From Duganella sp. SG902 (GTDB taxonomy: Bacteria > Pseudomonadota > Gammaproteobacteria > Burkholderiales > Burkholderiaceae_D), in assembly GCF_013376005.1 (NCBI RefSeq), contig NZ_JABMJK010000002.1, positions 643,098 through 707,097 on the forward strand: DNA of 64,000 nt, given 5' to 3'. The translations under genes were made by a program, and so were the position numbers. Shown in pieces: positions 1 to 10,239 of this stretch. Within the stretch, counting starts at the first letter, position 1. Each line of letters starts with the position of its first letter. The notes beneath the pieces were generated by a model. The model was not told the origin of the DNA and did no database searches. It was given only the letters and a program-made list of their open reading frames with translations.

Positions 1-1497
1 GTACAGGCGGCCGGTGATCACCGGCCGGTCCGCATCCCCATCGAGGAAAGTGACGATCACCTCCTGGCCGATGCGCGGCACGCTCAGTCCGCCCCAGCCC
101 TGCCCGGCGTTCGGGTAGCTGACGCGCACCCAGCACGAGGCGCGCTCGTCGCCGGGGTTTTGCCGGTCCCAGCGGAATTTGACTTTGACACGGTTCAGGT
201 GATCGGTATAAATCTCTTCGCCGCCGGGGCCGACCACCATCGCCGTCTGCGGGTGCAGTTCCGGCTTGGGATGCTCGAACGGGCTGCGGAACGGCACCTT
301 GCGGCGTTGGACTTCGAGCCGGTTGAAGCAATGGCCGGTGTGCGCGTTTTCCGCCGGCGCCCGCGCATCGCGGCCGAGCAGGGCTTTGAACGCCGCCAGC
401 TGCGGCGCCAGGCTGCCCGGGAATTCCTTGACCTTGTTCGACAACGGCAGATTATTTTCGATCGCCCATTCCACCGCCACCACCACGAACTGCCGGTCCT
501 CCACTGGATCGGCGATGTGGGCCGGATGGTCTTCCAGCGTGAACCAACTGCCCGCCGGTAGGCAGCGCACGCCCGACACAGCCGCGAAGCGCTTCATGGC
601 CGATTCCCACTGTTCGACCCGCAGGCGAGATTGCTTGTCGCCCTGTTCCTGTTTCGCGTAGGTGTAGGCGCCGGTGTATTCGTACACCTCCAACTGCCCT
701 GGCAGGTCGCCATGACTGGATTGCACGATGGTGTTGCTTTGCCGCGTTTCGTTGGGCGCCTTGTAGTCATAGGTGCGCGTGGTCAGCTGGCTGGACGCCA
801 GGCTGCGGTCCGCGCTCCAGTGGACGATTTTGTTCAGCTCATCTTCGGTGCCGGCGCCGTGGAAATGGATTTGTTCCCGCGGCGCCGGCTTGAGCTGGTC
901 GGTATTGTCGGTGATGACCAGCGTATGGCCCGAGCCGTCCGGTTTTTGCTCGTGGTAGCCGAACCAGCCTTCTTCCTCCATCAGCCGTTGGGCGAAGTGC
1001 CAGTCGCTTTCATATTGGGTGCAGTAGGAACGCGGCAGGGCGGCCTCCCTGAGCTCGAAGCGGAAATTGCCCTGCGCCTGCGGATGGCCGCTGAATACTT
1101 CGCTGAGGATGGCGTCGGCGCTCTGGTCCTGCCAGATGCGCGCATCCTTGCGGAACTTGAGGAAGTGCAGCCAGGGCGCAAACGCCAGCTGGCAGTGTGT
1201 GAACTGGCCGTCGCTGCCCAGGCGCTTCATGCGGTGCACATAGCCGTGCACAGGCAAGTAGCTCTGGTCGGCCTGCTGCACCCATAGCGTGACCGGCTGC
1301 GCGATCAAGGTCTTCAGCTCGATGTCGTCGCGTACCGCCAGGCAGTCGACGGTGTAGGCGTAGTCTCGGCCCAGGCGGTCGCTGGCCACCACGCGTTGCG
1401 GCAGCAGGATGTCTTCGCCAAGTGGCGTGGTCAGTTTAACGAGACGGCTTTGCTGGCCGATCAGCGCCTGGCCTGCAAGAGGATTCAAAGCGGACAT
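1..1497 (-). CDS. vgrG: Type VI secretion spike protein VgrG (TssI), C-terminus beyond the window
   Basis: This is the needle-tip protein of type VI secretion, which forms a trimeric spike on the Hcp tube and carries effectors. Reading leftward from ATG at 1497, 499 codons stay open to the window edge, so the 3' end is missing. The N-terminal phage-gpD-like part holds YESDWHFAQRLMEEEGWFGY, typical of Vgr proteins. Later come HCFNRLEV, the FRSPFEHPKP linker, and the gp5/OB-fold stretch with KVKFRWDR, SCWVRV and GWGGLSVPRIGQEVIV. The last visible residues (DADRPVITGRLY) mark the beginning of the beta-helix region, so any C-terminal effector extension cannot be judged here. No other T6SS gene is visible, so this may be an orphan VgrG island or the edge of a cluster. 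The family call is firm; cargo and partners are unknown. Confidence 0.93.
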   Translation of the reverse strand, partial: MSALNPLAGQALIGQQSRLVKLTTPLGEDILLPQRVVASDRLGRDYAYTVDCLAVRDDIELKTLIAQPVTLWVQQADQSYLPVHGYVHRMKRLGSDGQFTHCQLAFAPWLHFLKFRKDARIWQDQSADAILSEVFSGHPQAQGNFRFELREAALPRSYCTQYESDWHFAQRLMEEEGWFGYHEQKPDGSGHTLVITDNTDQLKPAPREQIHFHGAGTEDELNKIVHWSADRSLASSQLTTRTYDYKAPNETRQSNTIVQSSHGDLPGQLEVYEYTGAYTYAKQEQGDKQSRLRVEQWESAMKRFAAVSGVRCLPAGSWFTLEDHPAHIADPVEDRQFVVVAVEWAIENNLPLSNKVKEFPGSLAPQLAAFKALLGRDARAPAENAHTGHCFNRLEVQRRKVPFRSPFEHPKPELHPQTAMVVGPGGEEIYTDHLNRVKVKFRWDRQNPGDERASCWVRVSYPNAGQGWGGLSVPRIGQEVIVTFLDGDADRPVITGRLY

Positions 1498-1641
1498 GGG
1501 TTGATGCCCTATGAATATTAGTGATAAAAATGATAAGTTTTTGGATTTTACCCGGATCTGCGCGACCGCTACGCACGGTAGAGTTTGGTAGGGAAGGTGG
1601 GGAGGGGGCGTCCGGCGCGGATGGCCGGACGCGGGGAGGAG

Positions 1642-2529
1642 TTACTGCCTGTAGGCTGGCTCGGCGCGGCCGGCCACGTCCATCTCGATCGCCAGCAGCT
1701 TGCCGCTCAGCGGATATTGTGCCAGTTCGGGCGCCGGACGGGCGCCGGCGCTGGTGACGTAGAGGGTTTTCAGGTCCGGGCCGCCAAACGCCGGCATGGT
1801 CGGGCAGCGCACCGGCAGCTTGATCTCGCCCAGCAGCTCGCCCTGCGGCGACAGCTTGACGATGCGCGCGCCTTCAAACATCGCCACCCAGTAATTGCCT
1901 TCGCTGTCCACGGCGGCGCCGTCGGGACGGCCGCCGTAGTTGTTCTCCTTGTCCATCGAGAACTGGTGCAGCAGACGCTGGTTGTCCACCGTGCCGGTGG
2001 CGACGTCGTAATCAAGCCGGGTGACGCGGTGCGCGGCGGTGTCGGCGTGGTACATGGTCTTCTGGTCCGGGCTGAAGCCGGAGCCGTTGGAGTTGGTCAT
2101 GCCGCCCGACCAGGCCTTGCGCAGCTTGCCCCGTTCCAGCACGTACATCTCGGCCGCCGGCTTGTCGCGCGGCTCGTAGATGGTACCGACCCAGAAGCGG
2201 CCGGCGGGATCGACGTGGCCGTCGTTGAAGCGGGTGATCGATTGGTCGTAGGGCGCGGCGGCGATCTCGGTCAGCTTGACTGCGTCGCTGCTGGTGTCGA
2301 GGTGCGCGAAGCCGCTGCGCATGGCGACGATCAGGCCGCCCTGGTCGCTGATGCCCAGCGTGGCCGGCTCGCTGGCCAGTTTCCACGCGCGGTGCGCGCC
2401 GCTGGCCGGGTCGAGGCGGTGCACGGTGAAGGCGGGGATGTCCACCCAGTACAGTGCCTGCTCTTGCGGGTGCCACAGCGGGCACTCGCCGGTTTGCATC
2501 ACTGCGTCGTAAGCTACTTTGATGTTCAT
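1642..2529 (-). CDS. SMP-30/gluconolactonase/LRE-family protein
   Basis: A 295-residue six-bladed beta-propeller enzyme of the SMP-30/regucalcin family. Members are Ca2+ or Zn2+ dependent lactonases acting on gluconolactone or other aldonolactones. Family landmarks visible are GECPLWHPQEQALYWVDI near the N-terminus (metal-binding Glu), FNDGHVDPAGRFWVGT in the middle (Asn and Asp ligands), and NGSGFSPDQKTMYHADT towards the C-terminus. I chose ATG at 2529 (MNIKVAYDAV); the frame stays open 25 codons further upstream, but that extension reads through a palindromic repeat. It lies downstream of pgi on the same strand and near edd-eda, so a role in supplying aldonate to the Entner-Doudoroff route is plausible. 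Substrate is not determinable from sequence. Confidence 0.9.
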   Translation of the reverse strand: MNIKVAYDAVMQTGECPLWHPQEQALYWVDIPAFTVHRLDPASGAHRAWKLASEPATLGISDQGGLIVAMRSGFAHLDTSSDAVKLTEIAAAPYDQSITRFNDGHVDPAGRFWVGTIYEPRDKPAAEMYVLERGKLRKAWSGGMTNSNGSGFSPDQKTMYHADTAAHRVTRLDYDVATGTVDNQRLLHQFSMDKENNYGGRPDGAAVDSEGNYWVAMFEGARIVKLSPQGELLGEIKLPVRCPTMPAFGGPDLKTLYVTSAGARPAPELAQYPLSGKLLAIEMDVAGRAEPAYRQ

Positions 2530-2545
2530 ATGTGTTGGCCTCAAA

Positions 2546-2631
2546 CCGTCATTCCGGCGCAGGCCGGAATCCATAACCCGTGCGCGGTGCCGCACACTCA
2601 GCATGGGCCCCGGCCTGCGCCGGGGCGACGT
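2546..2631. repeat. Dispersed palindromic repeat, two-arm copy
   Basis: Two imperfect palindromic arms (about 2546-2574 and 2602-2631) face each other between the SMP-30 gene and pgi. The left arm has the core CGTCATTCCGGCGCAGGCC; the right arm is a GC-rich variant ending in GGGGCGACG. Related copies occur at 13940, 15757, 18855 (half), 54190 and 62960. It lies in the pgi to SMP-30 gap and could fold in the transcript. Confidence 0.85.
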
Positions 2632-2640
2632 GGTGGTGGG

Positions 2641-4293
2641 TTAAATGTGTTGGGCCGCTTTCGCCATGAAGATCAGGCCATTGGTCGAGCTGTCATGACG
2701 TTCCGGTTTCACTTCGCCCGTCAGTTCGGACTGGATATTTTTCGCCAGCACCTTGCCCAGCTCTACGCCCCACTGGTCGAAGCTGTTGACGTCCCAGATC
2801 ACGCCCTGCACGAAGGTCTTGTGCTCGTACAGCGCGATCAGCGCGCCCAGCGCGCCCGGCGTCAGCTGGTCCATCAGGATGGTGTTGGACGGACGGTTGC
2901 CCGGGAAGGTCTTGTGCGGCACCAGCGCCTCGATTTCCTCGGCGCTCAGCTTGGCGCCGGCCAGGTCGGCGCGCACTTCATCGGCGGTCTTGCCGGTCAT
3001 GAAGGCTTCCGACTGTGCGAAGCAGTTGGCCAGCAGCGCGTCGTGGTGCCCGGCCAGATCGTGCGTGGCGCGCAGGGCGGCGATGAAGTCGATCGGCGTC
3101 ACGTCGGTGCCCTGGTGCAGCAACTGGAAGTAGGCGTGCTGCGCGTTGGTGCCGCACTCGCCCCAGACCACCGGGCAGGTGACGGTATCGACCTCGCCGC
3201 CGTCGCGGGTGACCCGCTTGCCGTTCGATTCCATGTCCAGCTGTTGCAGGTAGGCCGGGAAGCGGTTCAGGTCCTGGTGGTATGGCGCGATCGACAGCGA
3301 ACCGGCATTCAGGAACTGGCGGTTCCAGAAGCCGACCATGGCCAGCAGCACCGGCATGTTCTGTTCCAGCGGCGCCTCGCGGAAGTGTTCATCCATCGCG
3401 TGCGCGCCGGCCAGGAAGTCGCTGAAGTAGCCGAAGCCCACCGCCAGCGCCACCGACAGGCCGATCGCCGACCATACCGAGTAACGGCCGCCGACCCAGT
3501 CCCAGAACGGGAACATATTGGCGGTGTCGATGCCGAATTCCGCCACCGCCTTGGTGTTGGTGGAGACGGCCACGAAGTGCTTGGCCAGGTCCTCGGCCTT
3601 GCCGCCGTTCTGCAGGAACCAGTTGCGCGCGGTGCCCGCGTTCAGCATGGTCTCGGCGGTGGTGAAGGTCTTGGAGGCGATGATGAACAAGGTCGTTTCG
3701 GGATTGACCTGCGCCAGCGCGGCGTCCATGTCATGGCCGTCGACGTTGGAGACGAAGTGCATCTTCAGGCGCGGATGCGCGTACGAGCGCAGCGCCAGCA
3801 CCGCCATTTTCGGGCCCAGGTCCGAACCGCCGATGCCGATGTTGACCACGTCGGTGATTTGCTTGCCGCTGTAGCCCAGCCACTGGCCGTTGCGTACGCG
3901 GTCGGTGAATTCCTTGACGTGGTCCAGCACCGCGTGCACGTCGGCGTTGACGTCCTGGCCGTCCACCACCAGCGCTTTGCCGCGCGGCATACGGAGCGCG
4001 GTGTGCAGCACGGCGCGTTGTTCGGTAAGATTGATCTTCTCGCCGCTGAGCATGGCGTCGCGCTGGCGTTCCACGCCGCGCTCACGGGCCAGATCCAGCA
4101 GCAGGCCGATGGTGGTGGCGTCCAGCCGGTTCTTCGAATAGTCGAGGAACAGGCCGGCCGCGTCGACCGTCAGTTTGGGGAAACGCTGCGCATCGGCGGC
4201 AAACAACTGGCGCAATTGCCAGTTCCGGGCGTCGGCGGCGTGGGATTCAAGGGCTTGGAAGCTTGCGGTAGTGGTCAGGGCAGGCTGGCGCAT
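2641..4293 (-). CDS. pgi: Glucose-6-phosphate isomerase
   Basis: Interconverts glucose-6-phosphate and fructose-6-phosphate in the cytoplasm. From ATG at 4293 (MRQPALTTT) it is 550 residues, matching the usual length of bacterial Pgi; the frame is open 19 codons further but those residues are not family-like. Signature segments include the phosphosugar-binding ASKTFTTAETMLNAGTA, GGRYSVWSAIGLS, and the C-terminal SFDQWGVELGK holding the catalytic region. In a host using the Entner-Doudoroff pathway the enzyme feeds fructose-6-phosphate back to glucose-6-phosphate, which fits its divergent arrangement with edd-eda. The shared 191-base upstream region holds an 18-base inverted repeat and a HexR-like site that could co-regulate both directions. 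Confidence 0.98.
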   Translation of the reverse strand: MRQPALTTTASFQALESHAADARNWQLRQLFAADAQRFPKLTVDAAGLFLDYSKNRLDATTIGLLLDLARERGVERQRDAMLSGEKINLTEQRAVLHTALRMPRGKALVVDGQDVNADVHAVLDHVKEFTDRVRNGQWLGYSGKQITDVVNIGIGGSDLGPKMAVLALRSYAHPRLKMHFVSNVDGHDMDAALAQVNPETTLFIIASKTFTTAETMLNAGTARNWFLQNGGKAEDLAKHFVAVSTNTKAVAEFGIDTANMFPFWDWVGGRYSVWSAIGLSVALAVGFGYFSDFLAGAHAMDEHFREAPLEQNMPVLLAMVGFWNRQFLNAGSLSIAPYHQDLNRFPAYLQQLDMESNGKRVTRDGGEVDTVTCPVVWGECGTNAQHAYFQLLHQGTDVTPIDFIAALRATHDLAGHHDALLANCFAQSEAFMTGKTADEVRADLAGAKLSAEEIEALVPHKTFPGNRPSNTILMDQLTPGALGALIALYEHKTFVQGVIWDVNSFDQWGVELGKVLAKNIQSELTGEVKPERHDSSTNGLIFMAKAAQHI

Positions 4294-4347
4294 AATATTG
4301 TAGGTAGGAAGGGGATGGTTAAATGATACAGGAAAATCAGGTAAATT

Positions 4348-4365
4348 CACTACGGTTTCGTAGTG
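4348..4365. promoter_or_regulatory. Perfect 7-bp inverted repeat in the pgi/edd divergent region
   Basis: CACTACG-GTTT-CGTAGTG forms a perfect inverted repeat with a 4-base centre, 54 bases upstream of the pgi start and 119 upstream of edd. It could be an operator for a dimeric regulator or a short hairpin in a leader. No specific regulator can be assigned. Confidence 0.45.
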
Positions 4366-4444
4366 GTCGACTGAATATTTCTGTCCCGGGAGGATGTCGC
4401 GAAGGGCGGTTTAGCCTAAGAAAAGCCAGTGGGGTTTGCGATTT

Positions 4445-4459
4445 TGTAGTAAAATTTCA
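4445..4459 (+). promoter_or_regulatory. HexR-like operator candidate upstream of edd
   Basis: TGTAGTAAAATTTCA matches 14 of 15 positions of the HexR palindrome TGTARTWWWAYTACA as I recall it. It lies 25 bases before the edd start, overlapping the likely promoter or leader. HexR is the RpiR-family, KDPG-responsive repressor of edd/eda/zwf genes in many proteobacteria. No hexR gene is in the window, so this is a motif match only. Confidence 0.5.
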
Positions 4460-4484
4460 CGGAAACCATTCATAAGGAACGATC

Positions 4485-6407
<1,923 letters not shown>

Positions 6408-6408
6408 T

Positions 6409-7035
6409 ATGACCCTGTCTCTGCTCGACATTATGCGTACTTCGGCCGTGATCCCCGTGATCGCGATTGATGACCCTGACCATGCAGTCCCGTTGGCGAA
6501 AGCGCTGGTGGCAGGCGGCATCCGCGTGCTGGAAGTGACCCTGCGCACCAAGCATGGCCTCGGCGCGATCAAGGCGATGTCGGAGGTGGAGGGTGCCATC
6601 GTTGGCGTCGGCACCCTGACCCAGCCGGAGGAATTCGCCGCCTCGCGCGACGCCGGCGCGGTGTTCGGCGTATCGCCGGGCCTGACCCCGGCGCTGATCG
6701 CCGCCGCCAAGAGCAGCGGCCTGCCGCTGCTGCCGGGCGTGATGACGCCGTCTGAAGTGATGGTGGCGCGCGAGCAGGGCTTCAAGCAGCTGAAACTGTT
6801 CCCGGCGGTGCCAGCGGGCGGTGTCGGTATGTTGAACGGCATCGGCGGTCCGCTGCCGGACATCACCTTCTGCCCGACCGGCGGCATCTCGATCGAGACC
6901 GCGCCACAGTTCCTGAAACTGAAGAACGTGGCCTGCGTCGGCGGCTCGTGGCTGACGCCGAAGGACCTGATGGCCAACGGTGAGTGGGACAAAATCACCG
7001 AGCTGGCCAAGGCGGCCAGCGCCCTGCGCGCCTGA
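6409..7035 (+). CDS. eda: KDPG aldolase (2-dehydro-3-deoxy-phosphogluconate aldolase)
   Basis: Splits KDPG into pyruvate and glyceraldehyde-3-phosphate, completing the Entner-Doudoroff pathway. It is a class I aldolase trimer of about 208 residues. The Schiff-base lysine lies in FKQLKLFPAVPAGG, and the phosphate-binding CPTGGISIETA follows; the EVTLRT segment carries the catalytic glutamate. The start is taken as ATG 6409, one base after the edd stop, with AAGAAAG as ribosome-binding site; ATG 6400 in the same frame would overlap edd. Translational coupling to edd is likely. A strong hairpin with a T-run follows immediately. Confidence 0.97.
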   Translation: MTLSLLDIMRTSAVIPVIAIDDPDHAVPLAKALVAGGIRVLEVTLRTKHGLGAIKAMSEVEGAIVGVGTLTQPEEFAASRDAGAVFGVSPGLTPALIAAAKSSGLPLLPGVMTPSEVMVAREQGFKQLKLFPAVPAGGVGMLNGIGGPLPDITFCPTGGISIETAPQFLKLKNVACVGGSWLTPKDLMANGEWDKITELAKAASALRA

Positions 7036-7042
7036 ACCCCGA

Positions 7043-7069
7043 AAACGACGCCGCGGCGTCGTTTTTTTA
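7043..7069. terminator. Bidirectional intrinsic terminator between eda and the LysR gene
   Basis: A perfect palindrome AACGACGCCG/CGGCGTCGTT is followed by a run of seven T on the plus strand and preceded by an A-run. It sits between the convergent eda and LysR genes and overlaps the LysR stop codon, so it can end both transcripts. Confidence 0.9.
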
Positions 7070-7960
7070 TAGGCTGCCGGCGATGTGGTCGCGCAGCCAT
7101 TGGTGGGCGGGGTCGCGCTGGGAGCGTTCGTGCCACAGCATCACCATCTCGTAGCCGGGGATGTCGACTGGCGGCGCCACCACGCGCAAGGCCGGGTTGT
7201 CGCGTACCAGCCGCTCGGGCAGCATCGCGACCAGGTCGGTGCCGGTCAGCGCCGAGATCACGAACAGGAAGTGCGGCACCGACAGCGCCACGCGCCGCGT
7301 CATGCCGGCTTCCGCCAGCACTTTGTCGGTGACGCCGCTGAAGCCGCCACCGTCCGGCGATACGATCACGTGTTCCAGTTCGCAGAATTGTTTGAGCGTC
7401 GGCTTGCGTTTGAGACGCGGGTGGCTGGCGCGGCCTGCCAGGACGTAGCGTTCCTTGAACAGCAGGCGGTGGCGCATGCCCGGCGGGGCGCCATCGCTGG
7501 TGTGGAAGGCGAGGTCGATGATGCCTTGCTCCGCCTGCCGCGCGATGTGCGGCGGTGCCATTTCCAGCACCGCCAGCCGCGTGCCCGGCGCCGCACGCCG
7601 CAGCCCGGCCATGGCCGGCAGCAGGATGGTCGATTCGCCATAGTCGGTGGCTGCCACGCGCCAGGTGTTGGTCGCTCGCGCCGGATCGAAGGCGGCGGCG
7701 GGGGAGACGGCAAGGCTCAGTGCCTCCAGCGCTTGCCGCAGCGGCTCGCGCAGGGCTTCGGCGCGCGCCGTCGGGCGCATGCCGCGTGGCCCTGGCAGCA
7801 GCAATGGATCGCCAAAGATGTCGCGCAGCTTGGCCAGGTGCACGCTGATCGACGGCTGTGAAAAGTGCAGCCGCTCCGCCGCGCGGGTGACGTTATGCTC
7901 GGCCAGCAGCACGTCCAGCGTCACCAGCAGGTTCAGGTCCAGGCTTCTGAGATTAATCAT
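7067..7960 (-). CDS. LysR-family transcriptional regulator
   Basis: A 297-residue LysR regulator. The N-terminal winged helix (about residues 5-65) has the recognition region VTRAAERLHFSQPSISVHLAKLRDIFGDPLL. The C-terminal part is the usual periplasmic-binding-like effector domain. The opening MINLRSLDLNLLVTLDVLLAEHNVT is typical of the NodD/LinR-like branch, which often controls adjacent quinone- or aromatic-related enzymes. It is divergent from the NAD(P)H-quinone oxidoreductase gene with a 79-base gap, the classic layout for a LysR protein controlling its neighbour and itself. The inducer is unknown. Confidence 0.93.
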   Translation of the reverse strand: MINLRSLDLNLLVTLDVLLAEHNVTRAAERLHFSQPSISVHLAKLRDIFGDPLLLPGPRGMRPTARAEALREPLRQALEALSLAVSPAAAFDPARATNTWRVAATDYGESTILLPAMAGLRRAAPGTRLAVLEMAPPHIARQAEQGIIDLAFHTSDGAPPGMRHRLLFKERYVLAGRASHPRLKRKPTLKQFCELEHVIVSPDGGGFSGVTDKVLAEAGMTRRVALSVPHFLFVISALTGTDLVAMLPERLVRDNPALRVVAPPVDIPGYEMVMLWHERSQRDPAHQWLRDHIAGSL

Positions 7961-8039
7961 TGTAATAGCTGGAATATCGGGAATTCATTTCTACTATACC
8001 TGATGGCGCCGTATTCTGAGGTTTTTTAAGGAGCCTCTG

Positions 8040-8771
8040 ATGAACGTCCTGATTGTTTATGCCCACCCGGATCCCCATTCGCTGAATGCCTCGCTGAAGA
8101 ACTACGCTGTTCAGCATCTGGAAGCGGCCGGTCATACGGTGCAGGTGTCCGACCTGTATGCGATGGAGTGGAATGCCACGCTGTCCGCCAGCGAAATCCC
8201 CGAACGCGAGCATCACCGCGCCGACGTCCTGCGCGAGCAGGAAAAACTGCGCTGGGCCGATACGGTGATCTTCCAGTTCCCGCTGTGGTGGTTCTCCATG
8301 CCCGCCATCATGAAAGGTTGGTTCGATCGCGTCTACACGCTCGGTTTCGGTTACGGCGTCGGTGAGCATTCCGACCGCCGCTGGGGCGACCGCTATGGAG
8401 AAGGCTCGCTGGCCGGCAAGCGCGCCATGCTGATGGTGACCACGGGCGGCTGGGAATCGCACTACGGCCCGCGCGGCATCAACGGCGCGATCGACGATCT
8501 GCTGTTCCCGATCCAGCACGGCATGCTGTTCTATCCGGGCATGGACGTGCTGCCGCCCTTCCTGCTGTACCGTACCCGTAGCGTGGATGAGGCGCGCTTC
8601 GCGGCCATCCGCGAGGAACTGGGCCGCCGGCTGGATACGCTGGAGACAACCCCACCCATCCCGTACCGCCGCCAGAACCACGGCGATTACGAGATTCCGG
8701 CCATGACCCTGAAGTCAGACCTGGCGCCCGGCGTGGTCGGCTTCAAGGCGCATCTGCAGGCCGATCGGTGA
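8040..8771 (+). CDS. NAD(P)H dehydrogenase (quinone) / flavodoxin-fold oxidoreductase
   Basis: A 243-residue flavodoxin-like FMN/FAD oxidoreductase of the NQO1/KefF/MdaB group, reducing quinones or other electrophiles with NAD(P)H in two-electron steps. The flavin-binding N-terminus reads MNVLIVYAHPDPHSLNASL, and the family-typical FQFPLWWFSMPAIMKGWFDR and TTGGWESHYGPRG are present. AAGGAG stands at ideal distance before ATG 8040. It is divergent from the LysR gene. Its last 57 bases overlap the 3' end of the opposing P450 gene, which is unusual because both C-termini look normal. Confidence 0.93.
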   Translation: MNVLIVYAHPDPHSLNASLKNYAVQHLEAAGHTVQVSDLYAMEWNATLSASEIPEREHHRADVLREQEKLRWADTVIFQFPLWWFSMPAIMKGWFDRVYTLGFGYGVGEHSDRRWGDRYGEGSLAGKRAMLMVTTGGWESHYGPRGINGAIDDLLFPIQHGMLFYPGMDVLPPFLLYRTRSVDEARFAAIREELGRRLDTLETTPPIPYRRQNHGDYEIPAMTLKSDLAPGVVGFKAHLQADR

Positions 8772-10151
8772 CATGGTGAAGCCCATCAGCTCTTCCGGTG
8801 GCTGACTGGTGGCCGTGGCGATCGACTGGATCGTAAAGCTGGACAGCAGCATGGCGCTGGCCAGTTTGATTTCCAGCAGCGCCAGATAGCGCCCCGGGCA
8901 GGTGCGCACGCCGGCTCCGAAAGGCATGGAAACGTGTTTGTTGATCGCCTGCTCGCTGCCGGCCAGCCAGCGCTCCGGCTTGAAGTCCGCCGCATCCGGC
9001 ACGTGCTCATCCGAGACGCTGTCGTGGCGCATCACACACCATAGCAAGCCGCCTTTCGGCACCTGCACGTCGCCCACCACCGTGTCCCGCAGCGCCTCCA
9101 GCGGGATGAAGGGGGCAACCGGCTTGAGGCGCATGGCTTCCTGGGCGCAGGCATCCAGATAGTCCAGGCCATCCATCTGCTCGATGCTGAACGCGGCGGG
9201 ATCTGGCGCCACGCGCAGCACTTCTTCACGCGCTTTCTGCATGGCGGCCGGCTTCTGCTGCAACAAGTAGAGCATCCACGCCAGCGTGTTGCTGGTGGTG
9301 TCTTCGCCGGCCAGCAGCATGGTGGTGACATTGCCTGCCACCGCCTTGTCATCAACGCCGCTGCCGCCTTCGTCGGCCGCGCAGATCATCGCTTCCAGCA
9401 GATTGGATGGGCGCTGGCGCCGCGCCGGCTCCGCCGCCAGCCGCGCCCGGGCGGCGGCGATCAGCTCATCGACCGACTGGCGCAGCGCCAGCAGGCAGCT
9501 GTCGAGATGGCGGTCCTGCGGCAGCTTGACGTAGCGCCAGTAGGGGAACAGCGCGATGGAACGCCGCGCCACCGCCGGCAGCACCACATCCATGTGGCGC
9601 TGGATCACGTCCTCGCCGCCGTCGATGGTATTCACCTCGGTGCCGAACGCCAGCCCGGCGATGATGTCGACGCTGTAGCGTTTCAGGTCTTCCGCCAGGT
9701 CGATGGTGCTGCCGTCGCGCGCGGCCTGCTGCCAGCGGCGCCGCAGGCGCTGGACCACCGCCACCAGCGATGGGAAGTAGGCCTTGACCGCATGCGGCGC
9801 CAGCGCGGCCATCACCATGCGCCGCTGGTCGCGCCATGCCGTGCCTTCGGCCAGGAATACGCCGGGCAGTCCGCCCATTTCGTCCGAGATCTGTGCCGTG
9901 ATCGATGGGCGGCGGAAGCCATCCGGCCGGTCGCGCAGCACAGCGCTCACCAGCTCGTGGCTGGCCACCACCAATATCGGCGCGCGCCCAAAGCGCATCG
10001 TGAACAGTGGTCCGTACTGCTTGCTCCACGCTTCCACGTCCTGGTGAATGCGCAAAGGCCGCATCTGCGGCAGGTTGCCCGCCAGCGGCCACGGACGCGG
10101 GCCGGGCAGGTCGTACATATGACGGAGTTCGGCGGCAATGGCGTTCTGCAT
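8715..10151 (-). CDS. Cytochrome P450
   Basis: A soluble bacterial P450 monooxygenase of 478 residues, longer than typical bacterial CYPs (about 400). The I-helix oxygen-activation motif is AGEDTTSNT, the K-helix ExxR is EAMRLKP, and the haem-binding loop is FGAGVRTCPGR with Cys418 as the axial ligand. No signal peptide or membrane anchor is seen. No ferredoxin or reductase gene is adjacent, so electron partners must lie elsewhere. It is divergent from an AraC-family regulator gene (88-base gap), which may control it. The 3' end overlaps the opposing oxidoreductase gene. The substrate is not predictable. Confidence 0.95.
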   Translation of the reverse strand: MQNAIAAELRHMYDLPGPRPWPLAGNLPQMRPLRIHQDVEAWSKQYGPLFTMRFGRAPILVVASHELVSAVLRDRPDGFRRPSITAQISDEMGGLPGVFLAEGTAWRDQRRMVMAALAPHAVKAYFPSLVAVVQRLRRRWQQAARDGSTIDLAEDLKRYSVDIIAGLAFGTEVNTIDGGEDVIQRHMDVVLPAVARRSIALFPYWRYVKLPQDRHLDSCLLALRQSVDELIAAARARLAAEPARRQRPSNLLEAMICAADEGGSGVDDKAVAGNVTTMLLAGEDTTSNTLAWMLYLLQQKPAAMQKAREEVLRVAPDPAAFSIEQMDGLDYLDACAQEAMRLKPVAPFIPLEALRDTVVGDVQVPKGGLLWCVMRHDSVSDEHVPDAADFKPERWLAGSEQAINKHVSMPFGAGVRTCPGRYLALLEIKLASAMLLSSFTIQSIATATSQPPEELMGFTMSPIGLQMRLEADHAGRQV

Positions 10152-10239
10152 ATCGGCTTCCTCGGATGACGGTGCCTTAGTGTGCGCCGGTCAACGGTGC
10201 AAGTATTGAACGATTCCGACATGGTATAAACTATTTGGC

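Noticed and set aside
2530..2604. N-terminal extension of the SMP-30 protein
   Set aside because: The added residues (DSGLRRNDG and so on) are the translation of the palindromic repeat, and family homology begins after ATG 2529.
1585..4326. A 913-codon open frame on the plus strand across the SMP-30 gene and pgi
   Set aside because: It is antisense to two clearly recognised genes, with His/Arg/Val-rich low-complexity translation typical of a high-GC shadow frame.
7043..7069. Palindrome considered as a regulatory operator
   Set aside because: It lies between converging gene ends and is followed by a T-run, so a terminator explains it fully.
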